Positions 1 through 8,148 of a stretch of DNA of 33,548 nt are shown here, one piece after another. The DNA is taken from the NCBI GenBank assembly GCA_038043285.1, contig JBBTCJ010000147.1, positions 1 to 33,548 on the forward strand, read 5' to 3'. This DNA is from JBBTCJ01 sp038043285 (GTDB lineage: Bacteria > Planctomycetota > Phycisphaerae > UBA1845). Each line of letters starts with the position of its first letter. Within the stretch, counting starts at the first letter, position 1. The notes below the pieces were generated by a model. The model searched no databases and was not told the DNA's origin. It worked only from the letters and a program-made list of their open reading frames with translations. The position numbers and the translations under genes are program-made.

Positions 1-1348
1 AGCCCCCTGCGACGGCCACGAAACCCGTGTTGGGCGCGGGGACGTTGGTTTGACCCCACGCGTTCGATCCCCATGCAATGAGGGAACCGTCTCGCTTCAG
101 CCCGAAACTGCGGTTGCCGCCCGCCGCGATGTCGATGAACTCCGTGTTGGGTCCGGGGACGTTGCATTGCCCGTAGTGATTATCTCCCCACGCGACGACG
201 GACCCGTCGCCCTTCAGCCCAAGGCTGTGGTACCCGCCCGCAGCAACGGAAATGAACCCTGTGTTGGGCGGGGGAACGCCGCTTTGGTCGTACTGATTGT
301 CTCCCCATGCAACGATCGATCCATCGCCCTTGAGGCCGAGACTGTGGTGCGCCCCCCCTGCGAGGGCTATGAAGCCGGTGTTGGGTGCCGGAACGTTGCA
401 CTGCCCAAAGTTGACCGAACTGCCGCATCCCCACGCAACGATGGAGCCATCGGGCTTCAGGGCGAAACTGTGAACCCAACCAGCCGCTATCCCGATAAAC
501 CCCGTGTTCGACGTGGGAACGGTGCACTGCCCGTAATCCAAGTTCGAGGCTGAACACCCCCACGCGACGATAGAGCCGTCGGCCTTTAGCCCGAGACTGT
601 GGTACATACCCCCCGCGACGGCGATGAACCCGGCATTGGGCACGGGAATGTTGGTTTGACCGTAGTCATTTCGTCCCCACGCGACGATGGAGCCGTCGCC
701 CTTCAGGGCGAGGCTGTGCTGGTAGCCAGCAGCTATGGCGATGAAGCCGGTATTGGGTGCCGGAATGTCAGTCTGACCGCGCGCGTTGGCACCCCACGCG
801 ACGATGGAGCCGTCGGCCTTCAGGCCGAGACTGTAGGCAGCGCCCGCTGCAATGGCGATGAATCCTGCGTTGGGCGCGGGGACGTTGGTTTCACCGGATC
901 CCCACGCGACGATGGAGCCGTCGGCCTTCAGGCCGAGGCTGTGGTTAATACCCCCCGCGACAGCGATGAACCCTGCGTTGGGTGCGGGGACGTTGGTTTC
1001 ACCGTGGAGGTTGTCTCCCCACGCGACCACAGAGCCATCGGCCCTCAGGGCGAGACTATGGTTCCCGCCCGCTGCAATGGCGATGAAATCCTGGCTCAAG
1101 TCCGCGACCGCCCGTGAGCCCCAGCCGACGATGAAACCGCTGTCGCCCTCTCCCGAAAAAGCAGGCCCCGACGACGCAAGGAGGGGACAAATCACCGCGG
1201 CGGCGAAAACCGTGGATCGGCGAACATGAGAGCGTTTCAGGGTGCCTATGGGTACTCTGAGGCGAAGCATTGCGCGGGCTGACGCCCGCGGCTCGGTGTC
1301 GGCGGTTTCGGGTGCATTTCTTCGCAGGTCGCAAACAAACGTGCTCAT
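1..1348 (-). CDS. Exported RCC1-like repeat protein, partial (C-terminus beyond the left edge)
   Basis: The frame is open from ATG at 1348 to the window edge, about 449 codons, with no stop. After an N-terminal region with a hydrophobic stretch ending near SSGPAFSGEG (a likely signal peptide, residues about 44-65), it consists of at least nine consecutive units of about 39 residues. Each follows a pattern of the type IAIAAG..HSLGLK.DGSIVAWG...YGQTNVPAPNTGF. This is the RCC1/RCC1_2 beta-propeller blade signature. One unit is 36 residues and two are longer (about 43). An AGGTGA sits 5-6 bases before ATG 1348. A second ATG at 1270 (residue 27) lies just before the basic and hydrophobic signal segment and is an alternative start, because a dispersed palindrome fills the codons between the two. 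RCC1-like propellers are protein-interaction scaffolds, so the role of this surface or periplasmic protein is unknown. No catalytic domain is visible in the part seen. Confidence 0.88.
   Translation of the reverse strand, partial: MSTFVCDLRRNAPETADTEPRASARAMLRLRVPIGTLKRSHVRRSTVFAAAVICPLLASSGPAFSGEGDSGFIVGWGSRAVADLSQDFIAIAAGGNHSLALRADGSVVAWGDNLHGETNVPAPNAGFIAVAGGINHSLGLKADGSIVAWGSGETNVPAPNAGFIAIAAGAAYSLGLKADGSIVAWGANARGQTDIPAPNTGFIAIAAGYQHSLALKGDGSIVAWGRNDYGQTNIPVPNAGFIAVAGGMYHSLGLKADGSIVAWGCSASNLDYGQCTVPTSNTGFIGIAAGWVHSFALKPDGSIVAWGCGSSVNFGQCNVPAPNTGFIALAGGAHHSLGLKGDGSIVAWGDNQYDQSGVPPPNTGFISVAAGGYHSLGLKGDGSVVAWGDNHYGQCNVPGPNTEFIDIAAGGNRSFGLKRDGSLIAWGSNAWGQTNVPAPNTGFVAVAGG
1273..1294. repeat. 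Short palindromic repeat, copy 1 (CGCGGGC-TGAC-GCCCGCG)
   Basis: A 7-bp perfect inverted repeat, CGCGGGC/GCCCGCG, with a TGAC loop is followed by GGCTC. On the minus strand it reads GAGCCGCGGGCGTCAGCCCG. A close relative lies at 14711-14732. Here it falls in the 5' codons of the RCC1-repeat gene and is read as EPRASAR. I recall similar short palindromes scattered through planctomycete genomes; a genome count would test this. Confidence 0.45.
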
Positions 1349-1405
1349 GGCTTCACCTGCCCCATCTGACCCTTGCGTGAACTAGATGCGTTGGGCCAAG
1401 GAATG

Positions 1406-1435
1406 ATTGTACCAAAGATCACCCCGCGGATTCAA
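1406..1435 (-). promoter_or_regulatory. Probable sigma70-type promoter of the RCC1-repeat gene
   Basis: On the minus strand TTGAAT (1430-1435) is separated by 18 bases from TACAAT (1406-1411). Transcription would begin near 1399, giving a leader of about 50 bases before ATG 1348. The match is 4/6 at -35 and 5/6 at -10. This is a sequence match only. Confidence 0.5.
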
Positions 1436-2265
1436 CGTCGATTCCGCCGACCTGCGGCGCGAAGGATCCCGTTGGAACCCTCCTGCGTCGCGCGGCGTCG
1501 CCATATTTTTGCGATGACCAAGCTTGTCGAGAATCGCCGATGATTCGCGATGAGTTCCCGTGGACGCGCCTCCATTGACTTAGTTCTCCACCGCACGCCC
1601 GGCGGGCGGCGTCTGACCGATCTGAATGAAGCAAAAAGATACCCGAAAACGACCGGCGACGTCAAGAAGGAATGATAATTCCCCGCTTAGCGGGTAGATT
1701 CGAGACGTGGCGCGGTGGGGTAGGTCGAGGGTAGCGTGTTTCCGACCCTTTCGGTTGTCAGGGGCTGCTACCGGGCGGGGGCGGGTGTTCACAGCCGCGA
1801 GTGATAACCAGCGGTCCAGACTTGACCGCTCCATTCTGTCGCGGTTCTGATCGGCGCCTCACCTGATCGGCGTATCAACTCTTTCGAGGCCCCGGACGGG
1901 TATGAACCGGACCAACAACGACAGGGGAAGCACCTCAGACGACAGCTGCCGGAAGTGTCACGAACCCTTCTGCGGGGGTGGTCACGGCAGGTGCAGGCGC
2001 CTGTCCTTTGGTGCTAGAGATGCGATCCGCCCACGATCATCGCCTCCCCCACCTCCCACGGAGATGGGCCACGCGGCCCTCTTTTGCAGAGACTTAGGGC
2101 GGGCCGTGCCCACCGCAGCGCCCGCTGCCAGCCTTGTGTTGGGTAATGCCCGACTTGCCTGGCTAAGGGTCCGTCATTGAACAACGCAAACTGCGTTCTA
2201 CGCATTCTCCGCCGAAAAACGCGGCATCGACCGTGCGAATGCTTTACGTTATTCCTTGACAATCC
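1436..2265. other. Long non-coding stretch with no supported gene
   Basis: None of the short frames here has family-like sequence or a convincing ribosome binding site. Two small dyads are visible around 1665-1695 (GGAAT-GATA-ATTCC and CCCGC-TTA-GCGGG). At 2096-2170 the text GGGCGGGCCGTGCCCACC followed by TTGGGTAATGCCCGACTT resembles degenerate copies of a dispersed motif of the GGTGGGC(A/C)NTGCCCACC kind. That part may be a decayed repeat. It ends just downstream of the radical SAM gene (stop at 2266). Confidence 0.4.
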
Positions 2266-3849
2266 CTAACTGCAGATTTCGTACGGCGCGCCCGGGACGA
2301 TGCTTCGTGCCCGGTTGGCCATGTCGGCCGGGTCGTAGAGTTTCTGGTTGGCGCTCATGGTGACGACGGAAAGACCGGCGCGGAGCTTGCGTTTCAATTC
2401 GCCGACCCGGCGAATGCGCAGCAGGTTGCGGGCGATGTACCGCGGCCTGAGGTAGAAGGACTTGTAGCACTTGACGAGCATCTCGCGCAGTTGCTGGCGG
2501 GTGAAGTTCTCCTCCCATACCGGCAACTGGAATCCGTCCGCCGGGTTTTCGGCGAACTTCCGCCACACGTCCTCTCGGATGACGCCGCTTTCCAGACCCT
2601 GGGCGTAGATCTCCGTTCCCGGATAGGGGCAGAAGATCGTGAAATGAACGTAGTTGGGGTCGAGCTCGCGGGCCAGGCGCATGGTGTCGGCGATGTCGGA
2701 GGCCGTCTCGGTCTGCTGGCCGATGATGAAGTAGCACAGCACCTCCATGCCGACGTTCTTGGTCTGGGCGACGACCTCGCGGACCTTGGCCACCGTGGCG
2801 TTCTTCTTGATGACCTTGAGCATTCGGTCGCTGCCGCACTCGACCCCGTAGTGGATGCGGTCGCATCCCGCCTGTTTCATCCGGGTCAGCAATTCGGGGG
2901 TGATGGTGTTCACGTGGGCGCGCACGTCCCAGCGGAACTTGATCCCGCGGCGTTCAATCTCGTCGCAGAGTTCCAGGACGCGGTCGCGGCGCACGGTGAA
3001 CGTGTCGTCGTAGATGAAGGCCTCGGTGATGCCCAGGGCGAGACAAAGCTCCATTTCGTCCGCGACGTGGGCGGCGCTGCGGCAGCGGAATCCACTGAGC
3101 ACCGGTGAGTAAGGCCGATCGCAGAACGTGCAGCGATAGGGGCACCCGCGCGAGGTGAACATGGTGGTGATGACGTTGTCTCGACCCAGCAACGAGGTGT
3201 AGTCGCCCACGTCGAGCAGATGCCGCGCCGGTATGCCCAGCTCGTCGAGGTTCTCGGTGCCGGCGGCGATGCCGTTGTTGACGATGCGCCCGGTTTGGTC
3301 CTGATACACCAATCCCTTGAGGTGCGGCCAGGCGGTGGGATGGTCGAGGTTGTTGAGCAGTTGGAGAAACGCGACCTCGCCCTCGCCGAGGATCAGGAAA
3401 TCCACCTCCGGTCGGCGGACCGTCTCGTCGGGGAACAGGTGAACGTGAGGACCGCCGAGCACGATCTTCGCCTCGGGCATGACCCGGCGGATGATCCGCG
3501 CCGTCTTGAAGACGTCGATCAGCGTGAAGGTCATCGCGGTGATGCCCACGACGTCGGCGGGGCGTTGGCGAAGAAGCGCTTCCAACCCTTCGTAGGTGCA
3601 GCCCTTGGGCTGGGCGTCGATCACCTCCAGTTGAAAGGATGCGTGATCTTCCAGATATCCCGCCAGCGACAGGATGCCCAGCGGGGGATTGAATCCGCGG
3701 TGCTTTTCGACGATCGCCGGGTTTTTGCCGATCAGTTCGCTGAATCGCGGGGGGTTGATCAACAACACGCGCCATCGCCGCTGGGTGGTGGTTCGGATCG
3801 GGGACGCGGGCGTGGCGCCGACGACGGGCAGGGATCGAGCGTTGGCCAC
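2266..3849 (-). CDS. B12-binding-domain radical SAM protein
   Basis: The product is 527 residues. Residues about 27-165 form a cobalamin-binding-like Rossmann domain: VLLINPP at the start, a DVVGITAMTF strand, and VLGGPH and ILGEGE motifs. The classical DxHxxG histidine loop is replaced by DAQPKG near 78-83, so cobalamin would bind without a lower histidine ligand, if at all. The radical SAM cluster motif CPYRCTFC is at 236-243 (Cys236, Cys240, Cys243), followed by a TIM-barrel-like region and a basic C-terminal tail. This architecture is shared by methylases and ring-forming enzymes of lipid, hopanoid and cofactor pathways, and the substrate cannot be read from the sequence. GTG at 3849 is chosen because GGAG lies 9 bases upstream. 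It starts 15 bases after the glycosyltransferase stop, so the two are probably cotranscribed and may act on one lipid or glycan product. Confidence 0.9.
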   Translation of the reverse strand: MANARSLPVVGATPASPIRTTTQRRWRVLLINPPRFSELIGKNPAIVEKHRGFNPPLGILSLAGYLEDHASFQLEVIDAQPKGCTYEGLEALLRQRPADVVGITAMTFTLIDVFKTARIIRRVMPEAKIVLGGPHVHLFPDETVRRPEVDFLILGEGEVAFLQLLNNLDHPTAWPHLKGLVYQDQTGRIVNNGIAAGTENLDELGIPARHLLDVGDYTSLLGRDNVITTMFTSRGCPYRCTFCDRPYSPVLSGFRCRSAAHVADEMELCLALGITEAFIYDDTFTVRRDRVLELCDEIERRGIKFRWDVRAHVNTITPELLTRMKQAGCDRIHYGVECGSDRMLKVIKKNATVAKVREVVAQTKNVGMEVLCYFIIGQQTETASDIADTMRLARELDPNYVHFTIFCPYPGTEIYAQGLESGVIREDVWRKFAENPADGFQLPVWEENFTRQQLREMLVKCYKSFYLRPRYIARNLLRIRRVGELKRKLRAGLSVVTMSANQKLYDPADMANRARSIVPGAPYEICS

Positions 3850-3864
3850 GTGGAATCTCCGGTG

Positions 3865-5031
3865 TCAGGAAAAGGCCGGCGATCGCTTTTCGATCAAGTC
3901 GGCGAGCAGTCCGATGGTCAACGTCTGCACCGAGGCGGTCGCCAGCGTTACGCAGGTGACGTCGGCAAGCTGCCCGAGCACGAACTTGGAAAGCAGGGCA
4001 ATCGAGATGGACAGCGCGAACAAGGCCGCCGCAACGGGCACGAAGATTTTCAGAGGCTTGAAGTACAGAATCGTTCTAACAATCAGGTTGGCGAAGTTGA
4101 TGGTGTCGCGAATCGGGCGAATCGACGATCGCCCGACGCGTTTGGCGTAGTCGATGGGGACATATTTGACGGTGCAATTATGCGTCAAAGCCGCCAGCGT
4201 GATGGTCGTGGTGAAGCTGAATCCGTCGGGAAGCAGGGCCGCAAAGCGACGCACCAGTCCGCGTCGCATGACCCGGAGTCCGCTGTTGAGGTCGGGAATG
4301 TTGACGCGGGTCAGATACCGGGCGAGCTTCGTCAGGCACCACTTGGCCGGGCGGCGAACGAGCGGAACGTTCACGTTGGCCCCGATGCGTGCTCCCACGA
4401 CCATGTCCGCGCCCTGGAAGGCGTCGAGCAACTCCGGAATCGCTTCGAGCGGGTAGGTCCCGTCGGCATCGGCGATGATGATGGTTTCGTGCTTCGCCTC
4501 GTGGATCGCCCGTTTCAGCGAGAAGCCGTATCCGCGATTGGTCTTGTTTCGCAGCACGCGCAGGCCGTACGCCCTTTGGCAGGCCGAGAGTTCATCCACC
4601 GTGGCGTCCGTGGAACCGTCGTCCACGGCGATGATTTCGAAGGAAGAATTGCGATCCGTAAGCACGGCCTGGATTCGGGCGACGGTCGAGGCGACCGCGT
4701 GTTCCTCGTTGTAGACCGGCAGAATGACGCTGATGCCGTCGATCTTGGACCGCGACTCGCGGGGAACGTCTCGGCGTCGATGCAAGGTCGGCGCCGGCAA
4801 GTAAGGCGCGCCGCGTTCGCCGATCATTGCCGCGCGAGGGCGCGCGACGGGGGCGGCGGCTTCACAGGTGTCCACGATTGAGGTCGAGCCCAAGATGGTC
4901 AATCTCCGGCGAGAGAACGCGGTCGGCGCAGGCCGATCCGCAGAATCCGATAATTCATCGGTTGGCGGGGTCCGGGCCTTAAAAACCAACGACGAATCGG
5001 CCCTGACGGTGCTGTCAGGCGGGGCATTCAC
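3865..5031 (-). CDS. GT2 glycosyltransferase, dolichyl-phosphate-mannose-synthase-like, membrane anchored
   Basis: The product is 388 residues from GTG 5031. The GT-A domain starts near residue 99 with ISVILPVYNEE. It contains VDDGSTD (137-142) and the metal-binding DADG (188-191), then SGLRVMRR and a conserved YAKRVGRSS segment typical of polyprenyl-phosphate sugar transferases. Two hydrophobic helices near residues 325-347 and 355-380 anchor it in the membrane. The expected role is transfer of a sugar from a nucleotide sugar to a lipid carrier at the cytoplasmic face. The first 98 residues are low in conserved features, so the start is uncertain. ATG 4827 (residue 69) is possible but has no better ribosome binding site. 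It is first gene of a pair with the radical SAM gene 15 bases downstream. Confidence 0.88.
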   Translation of the reverse strand: MNAPPDSTVRADSSLVFKARTPPTDELSDSADRPAPTAFSRRRLTILGSTSIVDTCEAAAPVARPRAAMIGERGAPYLPAPTLHRRRDVPRESRSKIDGISVILPVYNEEHAVASTVARIQAVLTDRNSSFEIIAVDDGSTDATVDELSACQRAYGLRVLRNKTNRGYGFSLKRAIHEAKHETIIIADADGTYPLEAIPELLDAFQGADMVVGARIGANVNVPLVRRPAKWCLTKLARYLTRVNIPDLNSGLRVMRRGLVRRFAALLPDGFSFTTTITLAALTHNCTVKYVPIDYAKRVGRSSIRPIRDTINFANLIVRTILYFKPLKIFVPVAAALFALSISIALLSKFVLGQLADVTCVTLATASVQTLTIGLLADLIEKRSPAFS

Positions 5032-5121
5032 TTCCCGCCCCGCGCCCAGTGGCGCTCAAGGTGAACCGATCGCACCTGGTTGGACCGCCGGGGATGGCCC
5101 TCGGGTCCGACCGACTGGCGC

Positions 5122-5151
5122 TTGACAATCCTCGCCAGGACCGTCGATCAT
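5122..5151 (+). promoter_or_regulatory. Possible promoter for the cysteine dioxygenase gene
   Basis: A perfect -35 TTGACA (5122-5127) is followed after 18 bases by GATCAT (5146-5151), a weak -10. The leader to ATG 5284 would be about 125 bases. Only the -35 element is strong. Confidence 0.3.
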
Positions 5152-5283
5152 AGGTCCATCGGGCTGAACTCCTCGCGCCGGCGCGGCCGAGGAAACTCAC
5201 GCGGTTTTCTGACCGGACTTCCCAGGCGGCATTCGCTTGTCGTCAGTGTTCTGTTTTTTATCCACGCGCCGAGGGATTGAATC

Positions 5284-5832
5284 ATGACCACTCGAACGGC
5301 ACCGGCCCGCCTCGCATCGCTCTTGCGATACCTGGACAACCTCACCTGCCGCGCGTCTGTGGAGCAGCTCGAAGCTCGATTGCGCGACCTCGAGGTGACC
5401 CTCGACGACGTTGCGGAGTACGTCCGATTCGGCGACAAGTACTATCTTCGCAATCTCGTTTGCGACGGGCCCTGGTATCACCTGTTGGCGCTCTGCTGGC
5501 GCAGCGGGCAGCGCAGCCCGATCCACAACCACGCCTTATCCACGTGCGGCGTGCGGGTGTTGGAGGGCGTCGCCACGGAGACGGTCTTCGAGATGATGCC
5601 GTGCGGACTGGTCAAGGCCGTCAACTCCCACGACATGTTGGTCAGCGACGTGGTGGTCGCACAGGACGCGAAGATTCATCAGATATCGAACTTGCAGCTT
5701 CCCGGTCACGATCTGGTGACGCTGCACGTTTACTCACCGCCGTTGTTGCGGATGGACACCTACTCTTTGACTGAACGCGAGGTGGGCGAGTATCGGCCGA
5801 TGGTGCTGGAACAGGCCGGAAGCGGGATCTAG
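5284..5832 (+). CDS. cdo: Cysteine dioxygenase family protein
   Basis: The 182-residue cupin matches type I cysteine dioxygenase, which oxidises L-cysteine to cysteine sulfinate with non-heme iron and O2. Visible active-site features are the three iron ligands His81, His83 (PIHNH) and His132 (KIHQISN), and the substrate-binding arginine in YLRNLV (Arg56). Cys88 lies five residues after the second histidine, where animal enzymes have the cross-linking Cys93, and Tyr150 in HVYSPP corresponds to Tyr157. Many bacterial homologues have glycine at the cysteine position, so having both cross-link partners is notable. The start has GAGG about 10 bases upstream. The next gene in the same direction, 80 bases away, is a YeiH-type putative sulfate exporter, which fits removal of cysteine sulfur as sulfite or sulfate. 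A 3-mercaptopropionate or other thiol dioxygenase is the main alternative. Confidence 0.9.
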   Translation: MTTRTAPARLASLLRYLDNLTCRASVEQLEARLRDLEVTLDDVAEYVRFGDKYYLRNLVCDGPWYHLLALCWRSGQRSPIHNHALSTCGVRVLEGVATETVFEMMPCGLVKAVNSHDMLVSDVVVAQDAKIHQISNLQLPGHDLVTLHVYSPPLLRMDTYSLTEREVGEYRPMVLEQAGSGI

Positions 5833-5912
5833 CGTGACGCGGCGAGACACAGGGAATCCCGCGGGCTGCGAACATCGGAGAGCGGGCGTGGTGCCGACCG
5901 CGAGTCGAGGGA

Positions 5913-7178
5913 ATGACAATCCACACTCTGCAACCGACCCTGGAACGAACGATCGGGCATGCCCCGGCGCCGCCCCATGCGGGTTTACTCAGCGCTGACG
6001 CCTTTCTCTCCCTCGGTTGCATGGAAGGGATGTATGAGGCCGTCGTCTCGGCGCAAGCGCCGTCCAAACCGGCTTCGCCGACCGCCCGTCAGATTGCGCC
6101 CGGCGCCGTGCTGGCCGTCGGACTGACCATGCTCGCGTATTTGATTCACGAGCTTCCTTTTGCTCCGTTCAGCGTCCGCGGCGCCGATGGGCTTTCGGTA
6201 CGCCATCCGCTAAGCGCAGCCATTTTAGCGATTCTTGCAGGACTGATCGCCCGGAACCTGGTGGCCCTGCCCGGCTCGGTCCTCCCCGGCTGCAAGGTCG
6301 TGGTCAAGAAGCTGATTCCGATCACCATTGTTCTCGCCGGAGCGAAGCTGAACTTGATCGACCTCGCCGGCGTAGGCGCGACGGCGCTGTTGGTCACCGT
6401 TGTTTCGCTGACCTTCGCGGTTGCGGCCGGCTACTACGTCGGGCGATGGTTTGGTTTGGGGCGCAAGGCCGCGATGCTCCTGGGGGCCGGGACCGGAATC
6501 TGCGGAAACAGCGCCATCGTTGCGGTCGCGCCGTTGATCGACGCCGAAGACGACGACGTCGCCCTGTCCGTCGGAACCGTGAACCTCGTCGGGCTGGGCG
6601 CAATGCTCGTTTGGCCGGCGCTGGGAAGCTGCCTGGCCCTGAGCAACGATCACTTCGGGGTCTGGGCCGGCGTCTCCATTCACGCGGTGCCCCAGGTCGT
6701 GGCCGCCGCGTTCGCCTACAGTCCCGAAGCCGGCACGCTGGCGACCCTCGTCAAGCTGGTCCGTGTGACCCTGCTTGCCCCGCTCATCTTCGTTCTGGCC
6801 ATCGTCTTCGCCCGCCAGCATCCCTCGGGTGTCGGCGCCCACGGCCAGCGCGTGACCGTTCATTACTCCCGCCTGATCCCCTGGTTCGTGTGGGGGTTCC
6901 TGGTGCTGGCGGTGATGAACACGCTGGGCATGTTGCCAACGCTGGGGTTCCAACTGGCAAGCCCGTTGGGCGGATACCAACCCCCGGTCTCCGTCCCGCT
7001 CAATTCGTTCCTGTCCGACGTAGGGAGTTTCATTCTGACCATCACCATGGCCGCCATCGGATTGGAGTTGAGTCTCCGCCAACTGGTCGGCGTCGGGTTC
7101 CGCACCATCGCCGCCGGTGTGGCGGCTACGCTGGCCCTCGGCGTGGGAAGCCTGTTGCTCATCCGTGTTCTGATCTGA
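5913..7178 (+). CDS. yeiH: YeiH-family putative sulfate/sulfite exporter
   Basis: This 421-residue polytopic membrane protein has about ten hydrophobic segments. It carries family signatures including LAGAKLNL, GAGTGICGNSAI (about residues 191-202) and SIHAVPQVVAAAFAYS. The family is annotated as putative sulfate exporters, and experimental support for the substrate is thin. It follows cysteine dioxygenase by 80 bases. Inference: it exports the sulfur oxyanion formed when cysteine sulfinate is broken down. ATG 5913 has AGGGA immediately before it, which is rather close. ATG 6021 or 6030 (after GGAAGGG) would remove 36-39 poorly conserved residues and give a more usual N-terminus, so the start is uncertain. 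The gene converges with the CDF transporter, with only 24 bases between their stops. Confidence 0.88.
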   Translation: MTIHTLQPTLERTIGHAPAPPHAGLLSADAFLSLGCMEGMYEAVVSAQAPSKPASPTARQIAPGAVLAVGLTMLAYLIHELPFAPFSVRGADGLSVRHPLSAAILAILAGLIARNLVALPGSVLPGCKVVVKKLIPITIVLAGAKLNLIDLAGVGATALLVTVVSLTFAVAAGYYVGRWFGLGRKAAMLLGAGTGICGNSAIVAVAPLIDAEDDDVALSVGTVNLVGLGAMLVWPALGSCLALSNDHFGVWAGVSIHAVPQVVAAAFAYSPEAGTLATLVKLVRVTLLAPLIFVLAIVFARQHPSGVGAHGQRVTVHYSRLIPWFVWGFLVLAVMNTLGMLPTLGFQLASPLGGYQPPVSVPLNSFLSDVGSFILTITMAAIGLELSLRQLVGVGFRTIAAGVAATLALGVGSLLLIRVLI

Positions 7179-7202
7179 CGGGGCAGGCCGCCGCGACGTT
7201 CC

Positions 7203-8087
7203 TCACGGTCTCGGCTTCGCAGGCTCGATGTGCACCAGGACATCGGCCACGCGAGGATGTTCCGCCAGCACCGCGTCCTTCACCGCGTGAGCAATGGCGT
7301 GCGCCTTGGTAACCGTCAGGTGAGGGTCCACCTCCAAGTGCATGTCCACATAGAGTCGCGAACCCATTCTGCGCACCAGGAGCTTCTCCACGCACTGCGC
7401 GCCGTTCACCGCGAGCGCCGTGGCCTCCATCGCCTCAGCGGTTTCCCGCTCGGGGCGCGCATCCATCAGTTCTCCGACCGCGATCCGCGCAAAATGGACC
7501 CCGTTCACTCCGATGATCGAGCAGGCGATCAACGCGGCCCAGTCGTCCGCGGGTTCGTACCCCGGGCCGCCGATCAGGGCGATCGCGATTCCGATCGCCG
7601 CCGCCAGGGAGGTTAACGCATCGCTTCGATGGTGCCAGGCATCGACAATGACGGCGGTGCTTCCGATCTGCCTTCCCGTGTGCGACTCGTAGCGATACAT
7701 GGTTTCTTTGATCACGACCACGGCCAGCAGAACGATGAGCGTGAAGCCGGCCGGCGATCCGTGCGGCGTGCGGATCTCCTGAACGGCCTGCACCGCGATC
7801 ATCGCCGCGGCCGCTATCAACAGGCCCGCCACCGCCAGCGCCGCCAGCGGCTCCGCCTTCCCATGACCGTACGGGTGATTCTCGTCCGCCGGGCGCGACG
7901 CGATAACCAACCCGCCCCAAACGACCGCCGAACTGACCACGTCACCCAGCGACTCGATCGCGTCCGCCACCAGGGCGTACGAATTTCCCACCAGTCCGCA
8001 GACCAACTTGACCACCGACAACGCCCCGTTCAGCGCAAGGCTGACCGTCGATACCTGGCGTCCCCTTGACCAGTGGTCAGTCACCAC
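7203..8087 (-). CDS. Cation diffusion facilitator (CDF) metal exporter
   Basis: The product is 294 residues. Six transmembrane helices occupy about residues 10-205, followed by a cytoplasmic metallochaperone-like C-terminal domain (about 210-290, RLYVDMHLEVDP). Family motifs are ADAIESLGD in TM2, HPYGHGKAEP after TM2 and DAWHHRSDALTS in TM5. By alignment with YiiP the transport site is Glu45, Asp49, His152 and Asp156. Glu45 replaces the usual His or Asp, so metal choice (Zn, Mn, Fe or Co) should not be assumed. It exports divalent metal in exchange for protons. The downstream neighbour is convergent yeiH. The upstream neighbour on the same strand is a methyltransferase ending 61 bases away. 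Confidence 0.92.
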   Translation of the reverse strand: MVTDHWSRGRQVSTVSLALNGALSVVKLVCGLVGNSYALVADAIESLGDVVSSAVVWGGLVIASRPADENHPYGHGKAEPLAALAVAGLLIAAAAMIAVQAVQEIRTPHGSPAGFTLIVLLAVVVIKETMYRYESHTGRQIGSTAVIVDAWHHRSDALTSLAAAIGIAIALIGGPGYEPADDWAALIACSIIGVNGVHFARIAVGELMDARPERETAEAMEATALAVNGAQCVEKLLVRRMGSRLYVDMHLEVDPHLTVTKAHAIAHAVKDAVLAEHPRVADVLVHIEPAKPRP

Positions 8088-8148
8088 GATCCGCCTCTCT
8101 GCCCGAGGCGATGGATCCGCTGTCGGCTTGACTCGTTCCCGGAACCGC

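Noticed and set aside
1..1130. The repeated 117-base units as a CRISPR array
   Set aside because: The units have no repeat-spacer alternation and read through as a continuous protein frame with RCC1 motifs.
50..1229. Plus-strand frames of 125-172 codons in the first 1.2 kb
   Set aside because: They repeat with the same period as the minus-strand RCC1 units and are their complement. The minus frame gives the recognised repeat protein.
1902..2180. 92-codon plus-strand frame in the first intergenic region
   Set aside because: Composition is not protein-like (runs of Pro, Arg and Cys), there is no ribosome binding site, and it overlies decayed repeats.
3220..4881. A 553-codon plus-strand open frame opposite the glycosyltransferase and radical SAM genes
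   Set aside because: It spans two real genes antisense, has no ribosome binding site and has low-complexity composition. It is a by-product of codon bias.
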